Both the position numbers and the translations under genes were made by a program. This document shows, in pieces, positions 1 through 6,809 of a stretch of 12,427 nt of DNA. The notes under the pieces are model-generated. The model had not been told where the DNA came from. It saw only the letters and a list, made by a program, of their open reading frames with translations, and searched no databases. Position 1 is the stretch's first letter. Each line of letters begins with the position of its first letter. This DNA is from Candidatus Cloacimonadota bacterium (GTDB lineage: Bacteria > Cloacimonadota > Cloacimonadia > Cloacimonadales > TCS61), in assembly GCA_018654125.1 (NCBI GenBank), contig JABIME010000039.1, positions 1 to 12,427 of the forward strand. Reading direction: 5' to 3'.

Positions 1-182
1 ATTTTCTCATCAGAATAATTTTTGTTAAGGATGTTAACCACTTCATCTGCTAATTTATCAGCTGCTTGTTTATCACGTCCGCCAACTGCCACAGCGGCTC
101 TAAAAATTGCATTGGAAATTCTTTCTTTTTTAAATGTGACGATGGCGCCACTACGTTTGATTACATGTGAGATTTTACTCAT
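1..182 (-). CDS. ATP-cone N-terminus, probable ribonucleotide reductase (partial, cut by left edge)
   Basis: Translation of the minus strand from the ATG at 182-180 gives 60 residues beginning MSKISHVIKRSGAIVTFKKE and continuing ERISNAIFRAAVAVGGRDKQ, then AADKLADEVVNILNKNY, running off the window. The pattern VIKR-G--V-F--ERI-NAI--A----GG is that of the ATP-cone, the allosteric nucleotide-binding domain at the N-terminus of many ribonucleotide reductases. NrdR also has an ATP-cone, but behind a zinc ribbon that is absent here. An anaerobic class III (NrdD) or cobalamin-dependent class II (NrdJ) enzyme is therefore likelier, and the fragment cannot decide between them. AGGA at 194-191 lies 8 nt before the start. 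The gene begins 26 nt after the lipoprotein stop, so it probably belongs to the same transcript. The ATP-cone is clear; the enzyme identity is inferred. Confidence 0.8.
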   Translation of the reverse strand, partial: MSKISHVIKRSGAIVTFKKERISNAIFRAAVAVGGRDKQAADKLADEVVNILNKNYSDEK

Positions 183-208
183 AATTGTTTTCCTATACGG
201 TTAATTTA

Positions 209-529
209 TTAACGAACTAGATCAACTTTAAATTTTACTAAAACATCATTTTTGAAATCTAGAATAACTTCATCATAAAATCTATTTTTTCGTTTTTTAA
301 TGTAACGCTTATAAAAATATGCAGTTTCTGTTGAATCACTGGTTGCGACAACTCTTTCCGGATTTTCCATTTCTAATTTTTGCATTGTAGCAAAGACTAC
401 TTCTTTATTTTTCTTCAGTAGTTTTTTACACTCTTTATTTAACTCTCCATGACGTTGATTTACATCACCAATATTTATTACGCAGGAAATCACTAAAAAT
501 AGTAGAATTGGAATGAATAATTTATTCAT
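209..529 (-). CDS. Small predicted lipoprotein of unknown function
   Basis: This 106-residue protein starts with a short basic n-region and hydrophobic core (MNKLFIPILLFLVISC). It ends in a lipobox, V-I-S-C, with the acceptor cysteine at residue 16. This predicts a mature membrane-anchored lipoprotein of about 91 residues. The rest is highly charged, rich in Lys and Glu, and has no cysteine other than C22 and one near residue 34. I recognise no domain. The start is fixed by a strong SD (GGAGG at 538-534) 4 nt before the ATG. It sits between a flavoprotein gene (36-nt gap) and a probable ribonucleotide reductase gene (26-nt gap), probably in one transcript. The context does not reveal a function. 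Export and lipidation are predictions from the signal alone. Confidence 0.75.
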   Translation of the reverse strand: MNKLFIPILLFLVISCVINIGDVNQRHGELNKECKKLLKKNKEVVFATMQKLEMENPERVVATSDSTETAYFYKRYIKKRKNRFYDEVILDFKNDVLVKFKVDLVR

Positions 530-565
530 TTATCCTCCTAAAAAAAAGATGTTCTTCCAAATAAG

Positions 566-1816
566 TTACTGATTCATAAGTCTTTCTGCCATTAACCACC
601 CATGTGCAGTTGCATAAATAATTGATCTCGTGCCACCTGAGCAATCACCAACAAATTTCAAATCATCAAATTTATCGTTGCTAAGTTTATTAGAATAAAA
701 TTTGATTTCCGGGGCGTAAAGCAGGTTGTCACCATTGGCAATTCCAGGAACAACCACATTCAGGTTCTCAATAAAATCTATTATGCTCTCGGCAATCCTG
801 CGAGGGAAAGCCAGGTTGATATCACCAAGGATGAAATCTTCTTTTTCTAATGTTGGCTCAACGCGGTACAAATGTTTTGTTCTTTTAGAAGATTTAAAAT
901 TTTTATAAGTTTGTAAGATTACTTTTCTCTCACCTGCCAAAAGATTGAATAATTTTGCAATATGAGAGCCATAACCTATAGGATCATTAAACGGATGTGT
1001 GAGTTTAACAGAAGTAAGAATCGCAAAGTTTGTATTCTTAGATTTTTCTTTAAGTTTAGAGTGGCCATTCACGGTTGCAAAATCTCCGTAATTTTCTGTT
1101 ACAACAAATCCACTTGGATTATTACAGAAAGTGCGAACCATATATCCAGTTTTACTTTTGTATTTAACTTTGAATTCATACATTTCTTTGTTCAGTTCTT
1201 CTACAATATGGTTTGGAAGCTCAAAACGAACTCCCATATCGACCATTGTGTTATCGGTTACAACATCCGGGAATTTATTGATGATTGTCTTAATTAGTTT
1301 ATGTCCACTTCTGCCAACTGCAACCACAACCTTATCAAACGCATCATCTTTATTCAGCAAAACTTTTCCGGGCAATACTTCTAGATCTTTTATGTTTTCA
1401 TTAAAATGGAAATGTATGTTCTTATGTGTTTTGAAATCTTCATATATCGTATATAAAATCTGTTTTAATTGATCTGTCCCTAAATGAAAAAATTCAGATA
1501 AGATGGGTTGGAAGCCCTTTGCATAAAATTGTTTATAAAATTCTCTATTTGTAAAAGAGCTTCCGGTTTCAAATTTTCTATCCTCAGTTTTACTTATGTA
1601 ATACTCAACCAGTTTTTCCTGCAACTTCAGATCTACTTCAATATCTCCACCCATTTCTTTAGAGACAAAAAGTTTACCATCCGCACGAATTCCGGAAATA
1701 CTGGAAGAATAAATATCTTTGCTTTTTTCAAAAATATGAATTTCGTTGTTACTGTCTTTTATCTTTTCAATAAAACCTATCGCAGCTGCACCAAATCCAA
1801 TTATGGCAATTCTCAT
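566..1816 (-). CDS. FAD-dependent dehydrogenase, COG2509-like
   Basis: The 416-residue protein opens with a dinucleotide-binding Rossmann motif (MRIAIIGFGAAAIGFIEKIK, G7-x-G9) and then an acidic residue after the second strand (IHIFEKSKD). Further along it has DGKLFVSKEMGGDI, HLGTDQL, VVVAVGRSGHKL, a VDMGVRFELP segment and TFCNNPSGFVV. It ends with the flavin-closing motif FVGDCSGGTRSIIYATAHG (about 388-406). This order matches the uncharacterised FAD-dependent dehydrogenases of COG2509, which are related to the HI0933/glutathione-reductase-like flavoproteins. There is no signal peptide, so it should be cytoplasmic. The family has no firm substrate, so I give no reaction. The AGGA of its SD (1826-1823) overlaps the TAG stop of the cyclophilin gene upstream, so the two are translationally close and probably co-transcribed. 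Confidence 0.85.
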   Translation of the reverse strand: MRIAIIGFGAAAIGFIEKIKDSNNEIHIFEKSKDIYSSSISGIRADGKLFVSKEMGGDIEVDLKLQEKLVEYYISKTEDRKFETGSSFTNREFYKQFYAKGFQPILSEFFHLGTDQLKQILYTIYEDFKTHKNIHFHFNENIKDLEVLPGKVLLNKDDAFDKVVVAVGRSGHKLIKTIINKFPDVVTDNTMVDMGVRFELPNHIVEELNKEMYEFKVKYKSKTGYMVRTFCNNPSGFVVTENYGDFATVNGHSKLKEKSKNTNFAILTSVKLTHPFNDPIGYGSHIAKLFNLLAGERKVILQTYKNFKSSKRTKHLYRVEPTLEKEDFILGDINLAFPRRIAESIIDFIENLNVVVPGIANGDNLLYAPEIKFYSNKLSNDKFDDLKFVGDCSGGTRSIIYATAHGWLMAERLMNQ

Positions 1817-1824
1817 TTTAATTC

Positions 1825-2907
1825 CTATTTAAGTAAAATAGCTTTTTTCTGTATGGAAATATCTTGTGTCCTTAAATTATAAAGATATATCCCCGAGGCA
1901 ACTTGATCACCTTTTTCATTCTTTCCATTCCAAATAAAACTGTGCTCTCCTGCCACGAGATCATTATTTACAAGAGTTTTTATAAGTTGTCCTTTTATGT
2001 TGTAAATTTCCAATAAAGAATGCCCAGATTGTACTAAACTAAATTTTATGCTTGTTTCTGGGTTAAATGGATTTGGAATATTCTGATATAAAATGGCTTT
2101 GCTGTTTACGATATCGTTATTTATTCCTGTTCCGCCAGTAACATTTACCCACCACACTTTTGGCAGATCATAATTTTCATTGGAAACAACTCCCGTTACT
2201 TCATGCCAGCCATTTTCAGTTGGTGTATAATTAAATACAAAGCTTGTTCCAGCTTGTAGTTCATCATTAATATACCATGAATAAGTAATGTTTTCATCAC
2301 TACAAACCAAAGCAAATGCCATTGCTTCACCAGCATTTACATAAAGTGTATCTTCAATTGGTAAGTAACTATCAAGTTGCGGAGTCATTATTCTAATGCT
2401 ATCTATAACTACATCTGTTAATGGTTTGTTGTTGGCATTTGTTGGAACTTCGCTAATATTTTCTACAATATCGGAGCCCAAAGTTACATGACCAAAGATT
2501 GAATGAGCACCATTTAGCCAAGGAGTAGGTTCTACTGTAATGAAATATTGGGAACCACCGGTATTAGGACCTGCATTTGCCATACCAAGTACATAAGGTT
2601 CATTATAATCTAAGTCAGGATGAAATTCATCTGGAATTGTATATCCGGGATTACCATATCCTGTTCCCAAAGGGCAACCATCTTGTATCATAAAATCGCT
2701 GATAACACGATGAAAGATCAGGTTATCATAAAAATTGGAATTTGTAAGATCTACAAAATTTCCAACAGTGATTGGAACTAGATCTTCGCGTAGTGTAACT
2801 TCAAAATCTCCCATAGATGTATGCCATTTTGCTACTGATTGGCCCCAAAGTGTATTGATAGAAATGAGTAAAATAATTGTAATTAAGATAAAACGAATTT
2901 TATTCAT
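1825..2907 (-). CDS. Exported cyclophilin-type peptidyl-prolyl isomerase with C-terminal sorting domain
   Basis: The 360-residue protein has a signal peptide (about 1-22, ending near LWGQ) and a cyclophilin domain (about 25-175). An Ig/PKD-like linker follows (about 180-258), then a FlgD-Ig/type IX-like sorting domain (273-360, beginning LYQNIPNPFNPETS and ending in basic KKAILLK). The cyclophilin active site looks intact: FHRVI with R67, F72, M73 and Q75, then GGSQYFIT, and W130 in PWLNGAHSIFG. These correspond to Arg55, Phe60, Met61, Gln63 and Trp121 of human cyclophilin A. It should catalyse proline cis-trans isomerisation outside the inner membrane, probably on the surface or secreted. 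GGAGG at 2919-2915, 7 nt upstream, supports the start. It is the first gene after the bidirectional terminator and leads a four-gene unit. Confidence 0.9.
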   Translation of the reverse strand: MNKIRFILITIILLISINTLWGQSVAKWHTSMGDFEVTLREDLVPITVGNFVDLTNSNFYDNLIFHRVISDFMIQDGCPLGTGYGNPGYTIPDEFHPDLDYNEPYVLGMANAGPNTGGSQYFITVEPTPWLNGAHSIFGHVTLGSDIVENISEVPTNANNKPLTDVVIDSIRIMTPQLDSYLPIEDTLYVNAGEAMAFALVCSDENITYSWYINDELQAGTSFVFNYTPTENGWHEVTGVVSNENYDLPKVWWVNVTGGTGINNDIVNSKAILYQNIPNPFNPETSIKFSLVQSGHSLLEIYNIKGQLIKTLVNNDLVAGEHSFIWNGKNEKGDQVASGIYLYNLRTQDISIQKKAILLK

Positions 2908-2942
2908 AAGTTATCCTCCATTTTTTATTAATGTCAAACTCG

Positions 2943-2970
2943 AATATTCAAGTAACAAGAAATGCGTCAA
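2943..2970 (-). promoter_or_regulatory. Candidate promoter for the cyclophilin unit
   Basis: On the minus strand, TTGACG (2970-2965) is followed after 16 nt by AATATT (2948-2943), about 36 nt before the cyclophilin ATG. The -35 box matches the sigma-70 consensus at five of six positions and the -10 box at four of six. A promoter is expected here because the preceding unit ends at the terminator just upstream. Promoter consensus in this lineage is not known to me, so this is weak. Confidence 0.3.
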
Positions 2971-2997
2971 TTATTTTCCTTAATCATAGCATTAAAC

Positions 2998-3033
2998 AAA
3001 AAAGCCATCCGCAAATTTCCGGATGGCTTTTTT
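2998..3033. terminator. Bidirectional Rho-independent terminator
   Basis: A perfect stem (AAAAAGCCATCCG at 2999-3011 with its complement at 3020-3032) encloses an 8-nt loop. The stem has a G+C-rich core and is flanked by A-runs on the left and T-runs on the right, so transcripts of either strand end in U-rich tails. It lies 13 nt beyond the stop of the minus-strand membrane-protein gene. It therefore probably ends the rnf transcript and separates it from the cyclophilin unit. Confidence 0.9.
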
Positions 3034-3045
3034 ATATAAATAATA

Positions 3046-3972
3046 TTACATATGTTCTAATTCTTGTTCAAGGTCAGGAGCAATAATCCTTTGAATTGTT
3101 TCCAAAGGAAGTTCTAATTCTTTAGCAATTTCTTCAACTTCCCAATCTTTTGAAGCAAGATTTTTGGCTAATTCCTTCAAATACTCAATATCAGCGAAAC
3201 CATCGGAAGGGCGTAAGCTATCATTATCTGTTTTAAAGGAAGAGGTTTTCTTGCGGGATAATTTTATAATTAGAAATATTACTATAACCATCAGAATTAA
3301 AGCGCTTAGAATAATTCCAATAAGTTTAAAATTAAGTTTTGAAACAAAATTTTGGAAATCAGATTTTACAATATTAACAACTTTAACCGATTCTTTTTTT
3401 GTAACAGCTTGCGTAGGATCTGTATCTGTTATCTTCTGCTGAGATTTTAATTCATTATGAAGTCCAACAACTTTATCATTATACTCTTTAGCTAATTTTG
3501 CATCACCTGTTTTCTCATAAAATTGTGCGTAACTTGTAAGCTCAGAAAGTGTTTGAGGATCTGTTGAAATAAAGATATCCAGCACAAGTTTGAAAACATC
3601 TCCCTGTAACTCCATACCTTCCACTTTATAAATCTCACCGGTTATTAACAATTGTGAAGTGTTTATACCTATCGAGACGCTAACCTTGTCTTTTGTAACT
3701 AGATAATTTAAACCTGTTATCACTTTACTGTTTGTTATATTAGATTCCCGTAATGATGCATCTTTTCGGCATCCTGAAAGATTTATCTGGAGGTCCGATT
3801 CGTGTTTTAATATCTCGTAGTCTGGTCTAGTATCAAATACCAATACCGTTCTGTCTATCACTCCATAATCTTTATGATATACATCGATAAGGTAATTTGC
3901 ATTTAAAAGGCTGATAAATATTAAAAAAAATAATATGAAAGTTCTTCTCATTAAAGCTCCCGGAGTCTTCAT
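3046..3972 (-). CDS. Single-pass membrane protein with periplasmic domain and cytosolic HTH-like tail
   Basis: I do not recognise a named family for this 308-residue protein. It has a signal sequence (about 8-26) and a beta-rich periplasmic part (about 28-135). That part has an AMIN-like flavour (VLVFDTRPDYEILKHESD, then alternating hydrophobics), but this is only a resemblance. A helical stretch with TPR-like character follows (about 140-180), then one strong membrane helix (about 216-237) with basic KLSRKK behind it. The acidic cytosolic tail (about 260-308) contains DWEVEEIAKELELPLETIQR, which looks like a small helix-turn-helix. The start is uncertain: the ATG at 3972 has AGGA about 9 nt upstream, while the ATG at 3951 (Met8) has GGGAG 5 nt upstream and gives a more ordinary signal peptide. 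It is the last gene before the terminator, 78 nt after the TPR gene. Confidence 0.75.
   Translation of the reverse strand: MKTPGALMRRTFILFFLIFISLLNANYLIDVYHKDYGVIDRTVLVFDTRPDYEILKHESDLQINLSGCRKDASLRESNITNSKVITGLNYLVTKDKVSVSIGINTSQLLITGEIYKVEGMELQGDVFKLVLDIFISTDPQTLSELTSYAQFYEKTGDAKLAKEYNDKVVGLHNELKSQQKITDTDPTQAVTKKESVKVVNIVKSDFQNFVSKLNFKLIGIILSALILMVIVIFLIIKLSRKKTSSFKTDNDSLRPSDGFADIEYLKELAKNLASKDWEVEEIAKELELPLETIQRIIAPDLEQELEHM
3957..3961 (-). promoter_or_regulatory. Ribosome binding site supporting an internal start at 3951
   Basis: GGGAG lies on the minus strand 5 nt before the ATG at 3951-3949. Used there, the product would begin MRRTFILFF, a standard signal peptide n-region, and lose seven residues. 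The spacing fits the other genes in this window (4-7 nt) better than the 9 nt seen for the start at 3972. Confidence 0.45.
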
Positions 3973-4050
3973 TTTATACTTTCCTAACTTTTAAAATACT
4001 TTTTCTTTTGTCAATACTAGATTTTGAATGTTATCTTTTTGAAAAAGTAC

Positions 4051-4701
4051 TCATTTTTTCCTAAGTTTTCTTTTTGTAATCTTTATATTAGTTTGGAATC
4101 TAGGATCATCTGGTTTTAATGCTACAGCTTTCATGGCAAAATTGTATGCTTTATTATAATCTTTCAGCATTATATAAAGCGTAGCAATATTATTAATTAT
4201 TGTTGCATCTTGTGGGAAAAATTCGTGGGCTTGCATAAGTATATTAAGAGCCTTTTTATCGTTTTTTTGTTGGAGTTGCACCGTAGCATCATTGAATAAT
4301 TCTTTTGCTTTTACATATTTTTCTCGAGCAACAACATCCTTTGCGATTTCTAGATACTGATTATAAGCTTTTTTATTTGGAAATAAACTAACTGCTTCTG
4401 TATAAAACTTAATTGCTTCATCCCATTTCTTTTGCATAATACTACATTCTGCTAATGCAAGCAAATTCAACTCATTCTCCGGATACTCAGCATAAATATT
4501 TTCTAGATATTTTTCTGCATTGGAATATTCGGAAAGAGAAAGTAGGGTTACAGCAAGGTTAAATTTGTTTTCCACTGAATTGTTAAGGAGTATAGCTTTT
4601 TGAAAAAGTAAATGAGCTTTTTTAAAGTCATTTCTAATTAGAAGCTTTTGTCCTTTTTTTCTTAGTCGCTTTTCAGTTAGATCTTCAAAAAAGCTCATCA
4701 T
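4051..4701 (-). CDS. TPR-repeat protein in the rnf operon
   Basis: The 216-residue protein consists almost entirely of tetratricopeptide-like helical pairs. Examples are DFKKAHLLFQKAILLNN (about 25-41), EYSNAEKYLENIYAEYPEN, KWDEAIKFYTEAVSLFPN, KKALNILMQAHEFFPQD and DYNKAYNFAMKAVALKPDD. That makes about five repeats, with a basic end (KITKRKLRKK). There is no signal peptide or membrane helix, so it should be cytoplasmic and act by binding other proteins. It begins 6 nt after the rnfB stop, which makes co-expression with Rnf likely. Its SD is weak (GGAAG inside the rnfB end, well upstream), so translation may depend on coupling to rnfB. Two adjacent ATG codons (4701 and 4698) are possible starts. 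A role in Rnf assembly or with the following membrane protein is inference only. Confidence 0.85.
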   Translation of the reverse strand: MMSFFEDLTEKRLRKKGQKLLIRNDFKKAHLLFQKAILLNNSVENKFNLAVTLLSLSEYSNAEKYLENIYAEYPENELNLLALAECSIMQKKWDEAIKFYTEAVSLFPNKKAYNQYLEIAKDVVAREKYVKAKELFNDATVQLQQKNDKKALNILMQAHEFFPQDATIINNIATLYIMLKDYNKAYNFAMKAVALKPDDPRFQTNIKITKRKLRKK

Positions 4702-4707
4702 AAAAAA

Positions 4708-5613
4708 TTATTTTTCTTCCTTATTCTCATTAGCTTTTTGCTCTTCAAGTCTCTTTTTGATAGCTTCTGCCTTTGCTTTTGCAGCTGCTTTTTTCTGAGC
4801 ACGAACTTCTTTTAATGGATCAAAAATGGCGGCAGTTGGGCAAACATCAGCACACATTCCGCAAACAATACACTTATCGTAATCTATTATTGCTAAATTG
4901 TTATCCATTGTTATTGCATCCACCGGACATTTCTTTACACACAGTGTACAGGCAATACAAGCAGTATTATTTCCACAAGCTTTCCGCGAAACAGCACCTT
5001 TATCGTGTGAAGCGCAAAGAATATGAACACGTTTTTTTATTGAGACCATTTCAATAAGATCTCTTGGACAGGCAATTGCACATGCTCCACAACCTGTACA
5101 ATTATCATTATTAACAATTATCATTCCATTATCATCAATGTGCATTGCATCAAATTTACAAGCTCGCACACAATCATATTGGTAAACACAACCATAATTA
5201 CATGCGTTTGGTCCACCCGAAACTAAGATCGCTGCTTTACAAGTTTCTATTCCCTGATAATTATATTTAAAGTTTGTATTGTCTTTTCCTCCGCTCTGGC
5301 AATGTATAATAGCAACTTTTCTATCTGCTGTTGTGGCTTCCATTCCCATAATCTCGGCAATGTTTTTGATTACATCATCTCCACCTGGAGCACAGAGATT
5401 TATCTCTGCACCTTTTTCTACAACTGCTTCTGCGTAAGCTGCACAACCAGGATATCCGCAAGCACCACAATTAGCACTTGGTAAGATCTCGTTTATGTCC
5501 TCAATTTTCGGGTCAATCTCAACATGGAATTTTTTAGAGGCGAATGCTAAACCTAAACCATAAATAAGTCCCAAAGCACCTAAGGTTAATACTGAATAAA
5601 GTAATATCGACAT
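4708..5613 (-). CDS. rnfB: Rnf complex subunit B (ferredoxin-side iron-sulfur subunit)
   Basis: RnfB accepts electrons from reduced ferredoxin and passes them into the membrane part of Rnf. The 301-residue protein has one N-terminal membrane helix (about 3-26). Next comes the characteristic ANCGACGYPGC cluster motif (C49, C52, C57, with C74), then C105 and C125 in the linker. Two ferredoxin-type dicluster regions follow: C138/C142/C148/C152 with C172/C175/C178/C182, and C219/C222/C225/C229 with C248/C251/C254/C258. This is the long, cluster-rich form known from clostridial-type Rnf rather than the short proteobacterial form. The first half-motif reads CVRACKF, with Lys where Pro is usual. The C-terminus (about 270-301) is a highly charged Ala/Lys/Glu helix. 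The TAG stop of rnfA is embedded in its SD (TAGGGGG), 8 nt before the ATG. Confidence 0.96.
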   Translation of the reverse strand: MSILLYSVLTLGALGLIYGLGLAFASKKFHVEIDPKIEDINEILPSANCGACGYPGCAAYAEAVVEKGAEINLCAPGGDDVIKNIAEIMGMEATTADRKVAIIHCQSGGKDNTNFKYNYQGIETCKAAILVSGGPNACNYGCVYQYDCVRACKFDAMHIDDNGMIIVNNDNCTGCGACAIACPRDLIEMVSIKKRVHILCASHDKGAVSRKACGNNTACIACTLCVKKCPVDAITMDNNLAIIDYDKCIVCGMCADVCPTAAIFDPLKEVRAQKKAAAKAKAEAIKKRLEEQKANENKEEK

Positions 5614-5624
5614 TAAATTTCCCC

Positions 5625-6212
5625 CTAAAATTTGAGACCGGAAAAGCCTAAGAAAGCAAGTGCCATGCTTCCGGCAACTATCATTGAAATAGGCATTCCC
5701 TTCATGCTAACTGGTAATTCAGCACGTTCCAAACGTTCCCTAATGCCAGCCATTAAAATTAGTACAAGTGTAAAACCAATTCCTGCAAATAATCCGTTTA
5801 ATATTGCAAGTATAAAGTTGTATTCAGATTGAATGTTTAAAATTGCTACACCAAGTACAGCACAATTTGTTGTAATAAGAGGAAGGAAAACTCCCAACGA
5901 TTTGTAAAGTGCAGGTGCTGTTTTTTGAATTACCATCTCTACAAGCTGTACAAGCGATGCAATTGTAAGAATGAATGCAATCGTTTGTAAAAATTCAATA
6001 TGCAGAGGAACCAAAAGATATGTATGAATTAGCCATGTAAATGTAGATGCCATTGTCATCACAAAGATTACAGCCATTCCCATTCCTAAGGCGGAATCCA
6101 ATTTTTTGGAGACACCAATGTAAGGGCATAATCCTAAGAATCTCATTAACACAAAGTTTTGAACGAAGATGGCCATTACTGCCATGAAAAGTATTTTTCC
6201 AACAAATTCCAT
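5625..6212 (-). CDS. rnfA: Rnf complex subunit A (integral membrane)
   Basis: RnfA is one of the two homologous membrane subunits that form the core electron path of Rnf. The 195-residue protein has six predicted membrane helices and the family signatures NFVLMRFLGLCPYIGVSKK (C29) and TTNCAVLGVA (C117). These cysteines, together with the matching pair in RnfE, are known from structural work on Rnf/Nqr to hold an intramembrane iron-sulfur centre between the two subunits. Length is typical of the family. A strong SD (AGGAGA, 6223-6218) overlaps the rnfE stop codon TAG, suggesting coupled translation. RnfA and RnfE are paralogous. I assigned this one as A because of VQNFVLMRFLG and its position before rnfB. 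Confidence 0.96.
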   Translation of the reverse strand: MEFVGKILFMAVMAIFVQNFVLMRFLGLCPYIGVSKKLDSALGMGMAVIFVMTMASTFTWLIHTYLLVPLHIEFLQTIAFILTIASLVQLVEMVIQKTAPALYKSLGVFLPLITTNCAVLGVAILNIQSEYNFILAILNGLFAGIGFTLVLILMAGIRERLERAELPVSMKGMPISMIVAGSMALAFLGFSGLKF

Positions 6213-6221
6213 CTATATCTC

Positions 6222-6809
6222 CTATTTCTTCTTCTTTAAATTCATTAAACCCATCAACAAACCCATTACGATAAATGCACCAGGTGCTAATATGGCTACG
6301 AGCATTGGTTGATAAGATTCAGGTAAAACGTTAATTCCTAGGAATTGTCCAGCACCCAATACTTCACGAATACCACCGATAACAACTAATGCTAAGGTAA
6401 ATCCAAATCCCATTCCTAATCCATCAACAACAGATCTAAGAACATTGTTCTTGCTGGCAAAAGCCTCCGCTCTACCTAAAATTATACAGTTAACAACTAT
6501 AAGCGGAATGAATAACCCCAAACTTTTATGTATCGCCGGAAGATATGCATGCATCATCATATCAACAATAGTTACAAATGATGCAATAACCACGATATAT
6601 GCAGGAATTCTAATTTTTGATGGGATTAGATTTTTAATGAGTGAAATAAATATATTAGAAAAGACCAGTACGAAAGTTGCTGCTAATCCCATTCCTATCG
6701 CATTCACAACTGAGGATGTAACTGCAAGTGTGGGGCAGAGTCCTAATGCCATCACAAATACTGGATTTTCTTTAATGAATCCTTTTGTGAATTCTTTAAA
6801 TAAAGTCAT
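6222..6809 (-). CDS. rnfE: Rnf complex subunit E (integral membrane)
   Basis: RnfE is the paralogous partner of RnfA in the membrane core. The 195-residue protein has six predicted helices and carries the E-type signatures ENPVFVMALGLCPTLAVT (C25) and VNCIILGRAEAFAS (C108), the latter being diagnostic against RnfA. GIREVLGAGQF near residue 150 is also typical. It ends in a basic KKKK tail, expected on the cytoplasmic side. The start codon overlaps the rnfG stop by one base (TAATG), and a strong GGGGAGG lies 7 nt upstream within rnfG. The four cysteines of RnfA and RnfE are all present, so the intramembrane cluster should form. Confidence 0.96.
   Translation of the reverse strand: MTLFKEFTKGFIKENPVFVMALGLCPTLAVTSSVVNAIGMGLAATFVLVFSNIFISLIKNLIPSKIRIPAYIVVIASFVTIVDMMMHAYLPAIHKSLGLFIPLIVVNCIILGRAEAFASKNNVLRSVVDGLGMGFGFTLALVVIGGIREVLGAGQFLGINVLPESYQPMLVAILAPGAFIVMGLLMGLMNLKKKK

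Noticed and set aside
22..204. Plus-strand open frame of 60 codons at the left edge
   Set aside because: It lies opposite the ATP-cone gene, which has a recognisable domain and an SD; the plus frame has neither.
4009..4014. Minus-strand TTGACA upstream of the membrane protein gene as a promoter
   Set aside because: No acceptable -10 box lies 15-19 nt downstream, so an independent promoter here is unsupported.
4035..4047. CTTTTTGAAAAAG as a terminator between the TPR and membrane protein genes
   Set aside because: The palindrome is almost without a loop and has no G+C pairs to form a stable stem.
4773..5484. Plus-strand frames opposite rnfB
   Set aside because: They mirror the cysteine-rich rnfB coding sequence and have no start signals.
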